Notes: a model not told the origin generated them from the letters alone. Positions 46,865 through 62,878 are shown, numbered from the stretch's first letter. The stretch: 64,000 bases of DNA from Guillardia theta CCMP2712 (GCF_000315625.1 NW_005434670.1:929964-993963); one strand, 5' to 3'. Numbers and translations are program-made.

Positions 46865-47235
46865 CACCTTCATCCCTCGATTATGCGAAACCATGGCGGG
46901 GCTTGTGAACCACCAGGCAAGGGGCCTAATTCCGAAGTTCGCGGGGCACTTCGGATCGCCGCCGGGCAGTGAGAGGCCGGGCCCGCACCCGGGCGCGACC
47001 GGGGCCGCCCGGAGAATCATGGCCGGGCCACCCACTGCGGCCTCCGGCGCTGAGTGACGGACTAGAGTCGGGCCTGCTCAAGACTCTACTCTCCTGATTG
47101 TCCTCGTACTGATTTTTAACACCGTCGATGCTCACTGCCGGCCCGCCGGCATGCCGGGACCGGGCCGGGCCGGGCCGCGGGCGCCGGCGCCGCCCCCCGG
47201 CCCCCGGCCCGCCGCCGCCGCACTGCCGCTGAGTG
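46865..47235. repeat. GC-rich dispersed island E
   Basis: Words gaggccgggcccgcacccgg, ccgggccgggccgggccg, gccggcgccgccccccggcc. Lies between the divergent giant WD gene and LysM gene 3. It is followed by a G-run stretch (47295-47460: gggtgggtcc, gggtggggagg, ggggtggtagtcgagggggg). Boundaries approximate. Confidence 0.55.
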
Positions 47236-47633
47236 CTTCAGGTGAAGTGTCAAAGATCGTTTTTGACGGTTACGATAGTTTGACTGATTTGACCCTGGAT
47301 GGGTGGGTCCGTTTTCCTTAGCTGCAAAGGGTGGGGAGGTCGTCTCGGGACCGGTCCATTCCTAGTCATTTCGATAGGTACCAAATTATTTGTGCATGCG
47401 ACCCCTCTTCCAGCGCTATTTCAGTGGGGTGGTAGTCGAGGGGGGTAGGGCTACCACTAGCGCTGAAAGGCCGCCTCTTGGACATGCTGAGATGAGAGAG
47501 CGGAGGAGCGACAGGTCAGGAGCAGAGGAGAGAGGAGAGGAGAGGAGCTCGTAGAGCTACAGGAGGAGGTAGGGACAAGACCGAGCCCTTGAAATCCTGC
47601 CTATCGATATCCTTCCTGATCTGATACAAGACC
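47236..47633. other. 5' flank of LysM gene 3
   Basis: No gene. G-run words (47295-47460) and GAGAGGAGAGG purine sequence (47515-47550) precede the start codon. Promoter elements not identifiable. Confidence 0.4.
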
Positions 47634-50603
47634 ATGGCGATTGTAGTGCTAACGGCGGTCCTTTCCCTGATTGCGGCGTATGCAAACGCTCAGCAGACAT
47701 GCCCGGGGGTGGAAGCGATTTACACTGGAAGTCCTGTCGGAGCTTTTATTTCAGCATCGATCTCGTGGAAGCAGTTGTATGGCAATACGGTGTCCTTTGA
47801 GATTCAAGGGATGTGGAGACGAAAGCATCAGTGGCCTTGCTCCTTGAAGACAGGTTTCAGCGGTCCAGACGGATATCCTGGACTGGGGGACCAACTTAAA
47901 GTGATGGGGTTGTCGGCTATCGATGACACCTCACCGGATCCAAGGATCATCACACCTGGCAAGATTGGAGCTTTCTTCAGCACAGGTACGCCACTATCGT
48001 CCTGTCTTTGGTCACTGACTGTTGCGATGCAGGAGATGGGAAGGATTATGAACTGCCGTTGAAGGTTGTCTCCTATTCTATTGAAGAAGACTGGATTTCC
48101 ACCATTTCTGTTTTGGTGCACACTTATCCCGCTCCTTTCCAAACATTGCAAGAGATTTACCCTGCAAGTTATGTTGCGGTTTCAGGCCAACAAGACTTGA
48201 CTCAGCCATATACAATCATTCCATGGAGAGCCACTCTTTCAGGATGCTGTCGTAGGTGGGCTGCTCAGACTACAAGCTTGAACTTTGCTGTTGGAGCAGA
48301 GGTAGATCTGAGTAATCAAATTTCTTCAGCCAGAATTGTCAGCATGCCTTACTGGACTATCACCCCGACCAAGAGGACGATCTCGGTCTGTGCTTTGTCT
48401 TTGACGGGGCAAATGGGTATGTTCCAGAAGAATGGAGGTACTTTGAACTGGCCTTTGGATGATAACATACCAGCGAGCTTTGAGTGGAGTATTCTGGGTT
48501 CGAGCCTTCCAGCCAAAATTGTGAGCGGGGCACAAACATCATGTGTAGTGATCGAGGTTGATCCTTTGGGAGTCAGTGCAGGAGAATTCATCCGCCTGCG
48601 GAATAAATTAGGCAATGCAGTATCGGAAGCTGAAATGGCAATAGCGGTAAAGGCGAACACTGAAGTTCCGGCAACGCCAGTCGCGACATCCACGAATCCT
48701 GTTCTTGACACAAGGATGTCCTGTCCTGCAAGTTCAAGTTGCATGAAGATTCTCAGCCTTGGCAAGTACTACGCCTGGTCTAAGATGAAATGGACAGCAG
48801 GAACTTGGACAAGCCCGCTCGAACTGAGGTATACAGTAGCTACTGCCTCCTCTCAAAGCCCTCTGGTTTCGACGTCGCAGTCTAGTGTTGTCTACAGCAC
48901 CACCAAGGCCGGCGAGGACCATGCCTACCTCCCGCGGGGTTCCTGGCTGTCGCCTTACAACGATGCAGGGGAGTACGTGACAGACTTAGCGGTGACGTAC
49001 ACCTCTTCGACTACCAATGCGGACCCTTCTGCAGACCTTCCTATCTCTTATGGACAACGAGACTACTACGACCAGGGAAATCCTCTCCCAAACGTCTGGA
49101 ATTCTGTTCCAAACAGCAATTTCAATGACGGGTTTGGTGGAGCACACGTCAACCTGTTTATCCAGAGAATGACGTCTCAGGCTGCAGCAGGGATCGTAGA
49201 CCCTAAAATCATGGCAGCTATAACTTCAATCAAGCTCGCCAACGAATCTCAAGTAGCCGACTACTTGTACGAAGGATACATCAAGCTTGAGAGAAATCTG
49301 CTGCAGCAGAGCAACCGGGGGAGCATCTTCATCATGTACAAAAAGGGGTCTGGTCCTCCTGTCCTAGATATCTCGACATCGCCGGTCGTTGGGTACGTGA
49401 ATGTGAACGCTTCGACGACAGTGGACGGAAGAAATCAAACAACAATCAACCTGTATGTAAAGTATAGTGACGACAAAAGCATCCAGAGGGCACTTATGTG
49501 GAGACCATGCACTTCGCAAAACGAGCCCGTCGTGATCTGTATCGCGACAGTTATCTCTGCAACAGGATTCGGAGATCAGCAATTCTGTGTTTATCTTGAT
49601 GTCGTTCCCCTTCGAGCTCCAGCCATCACTCCAAACCTACCAGGGCCATATTCAGCTATCATGGGCGACCTGACAGAAATCACCTTGGCCATCGTTCGCA
49701 GGGATGAACCTATCTCCGGCCTCGACCAGGACCCAATTATCCAGTTCAGCTCAACGCATGGTTCGTTGCCTGAATTCAGGATGCAAGAAGCTCTCACCAG
49801 CGCCACCCCCGCTGTTCTACAACTTGTAATTATCATCTCAGTGACGTGTCGAAAAGTTCTGATGCCATCGCATTGCAGGTGGGTGCGGATAAGAAGACCC
49901 CGGGCCTTTCTCAAGTGCTCGGCAGTGGCGACAGCGTTGTGTACGACTCGTATGTCTCCTACTTCCAGTGGATCCCCTCGCCCTATCAAGGGGGTTGGAA
50001 GGGTTCGATCTGTGTGGAAGTGTGTCTCGAAGCCGGAAGCTGCCCGGCGACCCCCAACGTCTTCAGTCCCGTCTGCTCGACATTCTGCCTGGACATACTC
50101 GTGGAGAGATGTAAATGGGCACTGCAGTCGGAGGATTCCTTCGCCGAGATCGCTCCTCGCTTCCGGACCAACTGGCTGCAGGTCCTTCTGCCTCTTCGTA
50201 CCCCGCGTTCCTCTGACTCGCAGCAGCTCTGGTACCTCAACCCCTTCTTCCAGCACCCCGACTACAGCGGAGTTTCGACACAAGCAGGGGCCGTGAAGGT
50301 GATCAACGTTGGTAGAGTGTACAGGGTGCAGATGGGAGATACGGTATGGTGTCTTGTCGCCTTCTCCTCGTTGCTCCGCTGACTCCACACCTCGCAGGTC
50401 AATTCCATCCTCGAGCGCTTCGGCGCTTCGCTGCAGAGCTTGATAAACTTGAATGCTGACGTCACCAACTCATCCATCCTTGCCAAGAAGGGAGAGTTGG
50501 CGCTGCAGGTGAAGCAAGAGCGCCAGCCCTCTTGTCTTGCCCGCTGACTTTGTTGAAGGAGTTGTGTATCATCCCTGATTCTTGCGCCGTGCTGGCGAGC
50601 TAG
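47634..50603 (+). CDS. Secreted LysM-family protein 3 (intact)
   Basis: The best preserved member. Six exons: 47634-47985, 48033-49825, 49879-50181, 50227-50343, 50398-50508 and 50559-50603, all in phase, 906 residues. The start ATG gives a signal peptide (VVLTAVLSLIAAYANA). The N-terminal domain has FISASISWKQ and MWRRKHQWPC, a GDG junction after intron 1, a GCC motif (LSGCCRRW), and repeated potential N-glycosylation sites. The middle contains conserved DLPISYGQRDYYDQG and EGYIKLERNLLQQSNRGSI. The C-terminal third has the Cys-rich block (IPSPYQGGWKGSICVE ... SPVCSTFCLDILVERCKW), a LysM-like segment (LQSEDSFAEIAPRFRTNWLQ), a clear LysM (VYRVQMGDT then VNSILERFGASLQSLINLN) and the end ELCIIPDSCAVLAS. 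LysM binds GlcNAc-containing polymers; the N-terminal domains are not recognised. The acceptor before exon 4 is a tandem CAGCAG. Confidence 0.82.
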
Positions 50604-51099
50604 AGCGAGTCGTTTCCCTTGTCCCCATCACCGTGTAAATAGGTTGAATTTATTGTATGGCTAGTGCATGCAAGAGCCAATGAAAGAACAGCGTCTTGTT
50701 GCGATTGATAGGGTGAGCAGCTCTTTTACCGCCTCCTCCTCTCAATCTTCTCCCCGCGCCACCATGACATCTCTCTCTGCTCTACGTCGTGACTTCATTT
50801 TTGCACTGCACCTACTAAAAAAGCGCAAGTCACTCTGTCGGTTTCTTTTTTACTTTTTTTTAAGTTTTTCTCATTTTTTTTTAGTTGAACACTTTTACCA
50901 CAATCGTGCTGTCGGGGAGGGTGCGAAATGCTGGGGCAAGGCGAAGAGGGCAGAGGGAGAGGGGAGGGAGAGGAGGGCGAGAGCAGAGGAAGAGGAACAG
51001 GGTAAGGAGGAGGAGGAGGAGAAGGAGGAGGAGGAGGAGGAGGAGGAGGGGAGGGATACGACAACAAGCATGAAGGTTCCTTGAGAATGAAGTGAAGTC
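50604..51099. other. Spacer with AGG tract
   Basis: No gene. T-rich segment (50855-50885) and a purine tract with (AGG)n at 50999-51053, immediately upstream of the fucosyltransferase-like gene. Confidence 0.5.
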
Positions 51100-55798
<4,699 letters not shown>

Positions 55799-55954
55799 AC
55801 TGATCCCTCCCCCTCCCCCTCCCCCGAAGTCTCCCTCTTCCTCCCTCTTTCGCCCCCTCCCTCCCCTCCTCCTACCTATCCCCCTCTCCTCCCCTCCATC
55901 CCATCCCTTGGATATCATATCTTTTATACACAGATCAGCACAGCCCTTGCACGT

Positions 55955-58385
55955 CTAGATAAGAGGCCCCTGATACTCAAGGAGCGATCCCTTCAAGTAG
56001 TACCTGCAGAGACGTCAGCCAACGAGAAACGAGGAGGGCAGGGAAGAGGAGTGAAGGAGAAGGAAGGAGAGGGGGGAAGTGAAGAGGCGACGAGGAGGGG
56101 AGAGAAATGGAGGAAGTGAGAGAAGGTGGCTGAAAGTTGGGATAGAGACGCAAACAAAGGGAAGGGGAAGAAGAGAGGATGGGAGGCAAGAGGAAGAGGA
56201 AGGGAGGAGGAATGAAAGGGAGGGAAGAGAAAGAGGAAGGGCAAGGCAGGGGAGTAGAAGGAAGAGGAGGGGAGGATAGAGGAGGAGGCAGGCACAGACC
56301 AGCATCCCTGCCTTCCCTTGGCGTTGCTTCTCTCCAGCACGCTTCTCTCCCAGAACTCTACCAACTTCGACCTGTTGCCCTCTCAGCGCCTCAACCTCCT
56401 CATCCTCCTCCTCGTCGTCATCACCATCAACAATCATCGTCCTCTATAACATCTCCGTTGCCATCATCACCATCACCATCATCACCATCACCATCATCAT
56501 CAGCAGCACCATCATCGTTTCTCACCCGGGGCCCAACATCCTTGCTCGGAACTGGACGTATGCTCTATCCTTCTCTGTGAACCTGCAGGATGGTGTGACT
56601 TCCCTCGCTCCCTTCTCATAAATCCTTCTCTCCTCTCCTCTCCCCTCCTGCCTTCTCCCCTCCTCTCCTCTCGCCCCATCCTCCTCTCCTCTCGCCCCAT
56701 CCTCCTCTCCTCTCGCTCCATCCTCCTCTTCTCTTCTCCTCTCCCACTCACTGGCATTCCTCCACGTTGACTCCCAGAATTTCTCCACCGTTGGTCTGGA
56801 AGCTGTATCTGAAGGGGAGGTAAGGGAGAGAGCAGACCGAGGAGAAAGAACGAGGGGAAGACGGAGGAGGAGGAGCGAAAAGGAGGAGGAGCGAAAAGGA
56901 GGAGGAGCGAAAAGGAGGAGGAGGAGGAGGAGGAGGAGGAGGAGGAGGGTTGGCATGGACGAGGAAGAAATTTTCTCACGATTGGCAGAAGTCAATGAGC
57001 TCGCGACGCCACATGGCCTGACAAGCTCGTTAGAAACAAGACCATCATCCCCCAACAGTCAACTCTCCCTGTCCCTCCTCCCTCTCTATCTCTCCCTGCG
57101 CGGATCCTCCTCCTCCTCCTCCTCCTCTTCCTCCTCCTCTATCATGTTCCTCTTAATGCCACCACCACTACAGTCCTATGACACCTCAAAATCTCATCAC
57201 AAAATCCTCCACACTCTCCTACCAACTCTACCCGCTCCTACTCTTTGTCCCATCCTCATCTTACACATCGATCGTCACCTGGTTCGTGTTGTACTCTGGA
57301 CTCTTTCGTGCAGTTGTTCGCATCAGGAAGTCTAGAGGAAATTCAAGATCAGCAAGACAAAAGAGAAAAGAGCGAGACGATCTGAAGGAGGAAGAGGAGG
57401 AGGGAGAAGAGGAGGAGGATGGGGGGGTAGCACTGGTACCAGGAAGGCAGTAGGCAAATGCGGAGTAACGTGCTCGGATTAGCTCAACCTGAAGAAACGT
57501 CAGAGGTCAACGAGGATGAGGATGAGGATGAGGATGAGGATGAGGATGAGGAGGAGGAGGAGGAGGAGGAGGACGAAAGTAAGGGAGATAGGAGCAGGAG
57601 CAGGAAGAGAGAGAAAGAGAGGAGCAGCAGAGGGACTGAACTCACCGGGTCAAGGGGAGGATTCTCGCTAGAGTGCCATCTACCACCTGGCCGAACACTT
57701 CGATCAGACGAGAAAAGTGGACAAGGATGACAAGAACAAGGAGGGGAGGGGGGGAGGAGGAGGGGAGGGGGGGAGGAATAGGAGCAAGAGAAAGTGGAGG
57801 AGCAGGGGGAGCAGGAGCAGGATGAGGAGCAGGATGAGAAGAAACGACTTACAGCATCTCTCATACATGAACCCGGACCCGCATGCACAAGGAGTTGTGC
57901 GGGGGTTAACGGGAACTCGATTCTGCACTACGAGGTACTTCAAGTCCGGGGAAACTTCCGTGTTAGCTGCAGTGACGTCAGTCTGCAGCTGACGGCAGCA
58001 TGAGAGTCAGTATAGCTATCAAGCTCACCTTGCATGCGAAGGCTGGCAGGTCTTCTCCTCGACAGAGAGGAAGCAATGCTTCTTGAGTCCACGGCGTTGG
58101 GAGCCTGAGGGAGAGAGCAAAGCTCAGGACTAGGGAGGTTGAGCAGAGCAGAGCAGAGCAGAGCAGAGGCGAGCAGAGGAGGTTGAACGAAGAAGGATGG
58201 GAAGAGAAGAGACTTCGGAAGTGGGAAGAAGGAAGACTAGAGGACAAGGCTAGAGCGAGGATCACCTTGCCCCGTAGCTGGAAGGAGGGCTGGAGGTGGT
58301 AAGCGTCTACTGCAGAGACGAGGATTACACACACGAGGAGCAGGTGTCCCTGTCCTGGTCTTTGGAGCCAGTTGCTGTGGGTCAT
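55955..58385 (-). CDS. SEC-C motif / YchJ-like protein with targeting presequence
   Basis: Eleven small exons, all in phase: 58266-58385, 58029-58104, 57853-57966, 57646-57686, 57440-57488, 57279-57331, 56980-57017, 56752-56808, 56526-56582, 56300-56371 and 55955-56003; 241 residues. Residues 1-28 are a signal peptide (GHLLLVCVILVSAVDA), followed by YHLQPSFQLRGK and a Ser/Arg-rich stretch (SRSIASSLSRRRPASLRM) like a complex-plastid transit peptide. Then the SEC-C motif TTPCACGSGFMYERCCG (about 90-105), which binds one zinc. Next ELIRARYSAFAYCLPDFLMRTT, the LMRSRYTAY...TTHP hallmark of YchJ/UPF0225 proteins, then MWRRELIDFC, KDRAYVQFRARM and a C-terminal GCWYYLKGSL matching the family's last strand. 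Function of the family is unknown. Import to the plastid is inferred; the first residue after the likely cleavage site is Tyr rather than the usual Phe. Confidence 0.82.
57517..57573. repeat. (GATGAG)n/(GAG)n array
   Basis: gatgaggatgag and gaggagg units in an intron of the SEC-C gene (coding strand CTC/CAT). Confidence 0.75.
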
Positions 58386-58789
58386 TGTCGTGGGATACAA
58401 GCTGCCACAAAATTAGTCGGGAGGAGTAGGAAAAGGTCGTGCAACGAGCTTCATGTTGGGAGGAGGCCAGGAGGGGGGGGGGGGCTGTAGAGGGGAGGGA
58501 CAGCAAGGTTCAAATTTTCTGAACTTTTAGGCAGGACATTTCCAATCGCATTACTACCTCAACGTGTGAATTCATGTTGTTCATCACCATTTCGCTGTCT
58601 TTGTTTGCTTTTTCCTCCCTTTCCCCTACCACTACATCCAAGGATTTTACTCCACCATCTTCCAATTCCCGTCCTGACTCGTTCATTACCGTCGTTTTTC
58701 AGGTCTCCATTGTTTCCCTTTCCCTCTATCACATGCGCGCTATCTACTACGTTCACTTCTTCCATTGGACTCTTATCCTTGTCTATTCT

Positions 58790-58976
58790 AGGTCCTCGTC
58801 CTCGTCCTCGCAAATTCTTGCACCTTCTCACTCAACTTCTCGTCCTCGTTCCCTCTTCGTCCTTCCTCCAGCTCATCCTCCCCATCTTACTCCTCGTCCT
58901 CGTCCTCATCCTTGTCCTCGCTCTCATCTTCCTCCTCCTCCTTCTCCTCCTCGTCCTCCTCCTCGTCGTCGTCCTT
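58790..58976. repeat. CTCGTCCTCGTC-type pyrimidine array
   Basis: Imperfect tcctcgtcctcg and tcctcctcc units. Long open frames on the plus strand here are products of this repeat. Confidence 0.7.
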
Positions 58977-59459
58977 CCCTCATCTTGCGCATTGCTCTAG
59001 CACACAAGGCCTTCCAAACGAATCACAGAGAAATCTCACTATCGATTAACAGAGATTTACACGATGTCACAGAGAAGCCCAAATCACGATTAACAGAGAA
59101 TGACTCTGAATCACACGCTGTCACACATTTTCGCGTAAGCCCTAGCTGTAAAGAGAATCTCTCTGCCTTCCCCACGGTTTATGTCACAACCCATAGGGCT
59201 GGGGGTCCGGGGAGGGAGGGAAGGGGTGAGGGCATGGGGCCGAGAGTTTAAAGACAGAATTAGAAAATCGGATAGGAAGGGGCCGGGGGGTTGGTGTTGA
59301 GCCTTGAAGGTGTGATCGGGGGAAAGGACATAGCGGGGAGGAGGGGCAGACATTCATGAGTCCCAAAGAAGTGGGAGACACCCGTGAGTTCGTTTTACAG
59401 TAGCAAGGGTCAGAAATCTCCCTCAGTCACTACTACCGTAGCAGCGCGAGTCACAAAAA

Positions 59460-59715
59460 TTCTCTTTCGGGCGGCGCAAACTCCTCCCGGCTCACGATGC
59501 TTTTAGCCTCCACCGCCAGACGCGTTGAAGTTGATCAGTACTACTGAAAAACTGAAAAAGTTTGTACCACCGCGGGGGGGTACATTTTGCTTCCGCAGTT
59601 TAGCCGTGAGTGGCCGCGCTCGGAGTCGCCCAGGGCCCGTCCGCCCCGCCCGGGCCCGTACTATCATCGGAGCGGCCGGGCCGGTCTGGGCCGGGCGGCG
59701 GACCGGGCAACTGTG
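59460..59715. repeat. GC-rich dispersed island F
   Basis: Words gccccgcccgggcccgtact, gcggccgggccggtctgggc, cgggcggcggaccgggc, preceded by accaccgcgggggggtac. Same vocabulary as the other islands. Boundaries approximate. Confidence 0.5.
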
Positions 59716-60125
59716 CAAACAAAAAGGTCAAGATGACAACCCGGCGGTGTAGTAGTGAGATGACAGTGAGTATCAAGAGGCAGGGGGCATGAGGCAACAA
59801 ACAAGCAGTGCTAGTTCAGCTACAGCTGAGCAGCACTATCGGGACTAGCTAGACCACTGGCAGTCTGAGGTGAAGAGAGGCTCTGGACTATGATGATGAT
59901 GGTGATGATGGTGATGATCATTTGTAAGGTTCAGTGAGACAGATCATGAGAGCCTTAGGGAGGAGATTCCGATAGTGAAGCAACTGTGATTTGATTGTGT
60001 TACATACTTATCTGTGATTTGACCTGGGTCTGCGGAGGCTCGTTTTCAGCAGCTTCCTTGGAATGTGTGATGGATAATTGATTCTTCTCATCAGGGAGTT
60101 GTTTTGATCTGGGACAAACAGTAGA

Positions 60126-60899
60126 ATGCGGCGTTCATATTTCTTCTCCTTCATTCAATTGAACATGGGTATCATCTCGCTGTCATTCTATGTCTTCCTA
60201 GGAGCTGTAGCTCGACGATTCTTCCCCCTGCAGATATTGACAGTGGCTGGACAAAAAGAAGTCAAGTGGACAAGTATGAACTTCGTTGACGTTGTCCTTG
60301 TGGTGAGCATAGAACATTCTGTCCTGCACCTGTTCCCTTTGTGACGAGGCCACCTTTCCACAGATTGAGTCGTTCATGATGATCTTGGCTGCGCTCATAT
60401 TTCTTGGGAGGGAGACATTTTGCCTTTCTAAAACTTTGGCCGAGACGACGAGTGCGAACCACGTGTTTCTGGGATCGAACAAAGTTGCCATGCTCCTGGG
60501 CTTCGCATGCGAGGCTGTCGCATTTGTGGCTTCATGCATCGGACTGGCAATGGCGTGTATTACACTCAATTCGGTATGCCCTAATTGGAGAAATCATCAT
60601 AGAGCAGGCAAGCTTTGACCATCATGGTTGTAGGTTGTCGGTAAGAGCTGTCTGTCAGCGAGAACTGTGGAATTTTCGTGTGGAGGTATCGCAAGTTTGT
60701 CCCTGTGACATCTTCATGTCTGTGATTTTCGATTGCAGTCGAGGCGCCAGTGGACGACACGCTTCCCACATGTATCTTGGTGAGGCTGCAGCAATGGCTG
60801 GCATCCCTATTCTTGATCTACTATCTCTTCTCGGGGGGGACGTCGGCCACGATGATGTACTATTATCAGAGGAATTTCGAGAAAGTGACAGAGGCATAA
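60126..60899 (+). CDS. Small four-helix membrane protein with 7-nt micro-exon
   Basis: Not a recognised family. Exons 60126-60302, 60364-60573, 60634-60640 (7 nt) and 60739-60899 give 184 residues in phase. Four hydrophobic segments: MGIISLSFYVFLGAV, FMMILAALIFLG, MLLGFACEAVAFVASCIGLA and WLASLFLIYYLFSG. The micro-exon is inferred: without it exons 2 and 4 do not share a phase, and the 7 bases are flanked by ttgtag and GTAAGA. The layout (four helices, short loops) resembles CASP/MARVEL-type proteins only in shape. It converges on the secreted protein gene with 109 bp between. Confidence 0.6.
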
Positions 60900-61008
60900 A
60901 ATTTACAAAGATGGCACTCGATCGCACTTGCCAAGAAAACACAATGTACAACGCAGAATGCCCTTGATTTGCAGGCTCAGAGAAGACGAGTAAGGAGCGG
61001 TCAAGCTC

Positions 61009-62020
61009 TCATAGTCTGCGATAGGGTTCGCTCTCGTTGCCAGACGTAAGGCCTGGCTGAGTGCTTCCACTTTGAGCAAGCCTCGCCTCCATCTCCTCCA
61101 CCTGGCGGGCAGGAGTCAGGATCGTGTCAACCGCTGCTCTAACCCACTCACCCCGTTCAATCTCCCCGAAAAGATTCGCCACGGTCCTTTCAAAATGGAC
61201 GTGCCCGGAAGGTTCAGACCCTCTAGACGCTCAGAAATTTGCTGTCTACATTTTTGACATAAGGACGAGTCGAACAAGGAGCAAACTTTGTCACCTGAAT
61301 CTGAATATCGTGTAGATTACCGCCGCAGTAAAGCATAACCAGAACAGCGTCGACCAAAAACTGCAAGGGAGACCCAAACTCCAACACTCTTCATCCGGCA
61401 TGAATGCAGCATCGACTCTTCAAGCCGAACATGTCACATACCAAGAATATCTTTCTTGTCGATCTCACCTCACACGCAGCAAGATATGCAAATTCGTTTC
61501 GGGGTTCGGTGTGATCACAGCGATCGTGTAAGGAACGTACTGCTCCTTCCCGTCCACCTTCATGTTGTGCCCTCGGCATTCTTTGGTCTGCAGCGACATG
61601 CAATTCACCCACTTGTTCAGTGCTGAATCTTCTTTGCATGGCTCGGCACTTGCATCGCGGGCCAACAACTTTTGGTAGTTGATCTCATCGTAGATGGATA
61701 CCTATAACAGCATGATTCAGAGGAACAATATCATGGTAAGCAGCTCCAGCACGAACCATGAATGGAACCTTGACAGTATCGGATTTGTCGATATGCAACA
61801 CCCGAATATCCCATCCATCTGATTCAGTCAGAGGAGCCGAGAGGTTGTACATTCCGCGGCTTTCGGCTGAGAGGACCAGACGGTTGGGGCAGAAGTCATC
61901 AACATTGTCACCACATGGCTGCGGGCATTGAGGGGTAGCCGGCACACTCCTGCATCTGCTGCGCTCCACAAAAAGGCATACAAAGAATAAAACCGAAGCT
62001 GCAGACTGACATTTGTACAT
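61009..62020 (-). CDS. Secreted protein of unknown function
   Basis: Five exons in phase: 61757-62020, 61474-61701, 61295-61360, 61152-61241 and 61009-61101; 246 residues. The ATG at 62020 gives a signal peptide (SAASVLFFVCLFVERSRC), followed by a Cys-rich stretch (VPATPQCPQPCGDNVDDFC), a predicted beta-rich part (MYNLSAPLTESDGWDIRVLH, SDTVKVPFM) and a segment with two Cys (WVNCMSLQTKEC). The last exons are helical and polar. Unrecognised. Exon 2 to exon 3 joins as HILLR-FLVDAVLVMLYCGG. Confidence 0.65.
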
Positions 62021-62263
62021 CTTTGCACAACCTGCCACTGACGGTAAGAGAGCATCGTGATCAGTCTTCTTGCATAAGAAAACTTGGCTTTCTCCATGAA
62101 TTGCTGCCCTCTATGACCAACCATGCATTGACATGATCTCTTTGAATCTTTCCATCCATTCTTGGTTCTTATCTGCTCATCTTCAGCGATGTACCCTCTC
62201 AATCAATGGCTAACTATCGTCTCGCGAACTTACATAAAACCATGCTTCATCTGACCTTTTTCC

Positions 62264-62400
62264 TTCCCTCTCTCTTCTCCTCTCCCTTCATGAAATCTTC
62301 CCCTTTCTTCTTCCCTCTCTCTTCTCCTCTCCCTTCATGCAATCTTCCCCTTTCTTCTTCCCTCTCTCCTCTCTTCTCCTCTCCGTGCGATCTTTCTATC
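62264..62400. repeat. 47-bp tandem repeat, about 2.7 copies
   Basis: Units start at 62264, 62311 and 62358, each beginning ttccctctctc and containing cccttcatg[ac]aatcttcccc. The third copy degenerates after about 40 bp. It lies upstream of the secreted protein gene. Confidence 0.85.
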
Positions 62401-62659
62401 TCTTCCTCCCCTCTACGCCTCTTCCACCAGCCATCACCATACACCAGACGGAAATCTCAGCAAACCTTCACTGCTCATTCGTATTCCGATGGGGGCTTTC
62501 TGATAAAAGAATTTCGAAAACATTCCCCGACAATTTTGAATATCTCAATGATAACTACATATACCAATGAAAAATATTTGGAAATGGCACGGAATTTGTA
62601 CACGTGCTCCGATAGGCTGTATGTGTAAGCAACCGTTACATTTGTCATAACCGCCTTAC

Positions 62660-62775
62660 ACCAGGGCAGGTGGGGCCCGCCGGGCCCGCGCCGCCGGCCC
62701 CCCGGACTTGCTAACTTAACAGCTTCACTGACGGTTTCGACTGTCGGAGGCCCGGCCGGCATGTCCCGAGGCATC
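62660..62775. repeat. GC-rich dispersed island G
   Basis: Words ggtggggcccgccgggcccg, cgccggccccccgg and aggcccggccggcatg. Short copy of the island type near the 3' end of the O-GlcNAc-transferase-like gene. Confidence 0.5.
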
Positions 62776-62878
62776 ATGGCATCTGACTAGGTCACAGAAC
62801 TCCGCGAGGCCGAGCGCCGACTATGTGCATAGCCTTCCATGCAGCCTGAGGGTCACCGGGAGGGCGAGTCAGGCACTG

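Larger units (their letters stand above)
58386..60125. other. Spacer between divergent genes
   Basis: No supported gene in 1.7 kb. It includes a CGTCCTCGTC-type pyrimidine array (58790-58975), a repeated word set (agagatttacacgatgtcaca, cgattaacagagaa near 59040-59100), a G-run stretch (59195-59350), GC-rich island F and a gatgatggtgatg array (59889-59922). Confidence 0.45.

Noticed and set aside
49826-50296. C-terminal extension of the long frame in LysM gene 3 past 49825
   Set aside because: Paralogue comparison places an intron at 49826-49878 and the real protein continues in another frame (VGADKKTPGL).
57178-57992. Plus-strand frames that look like a membrane protein (SIVTWFVLYSGLFRAVV; SYMNPDPHAQGVVRGLTG)
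   Set aside because: The opposite strand gives an 11-exon, fully phased SEC-C/YchJ-like protein through the same DNA, with the zinc motif and family blocks in order. The plus frames are its shadows.
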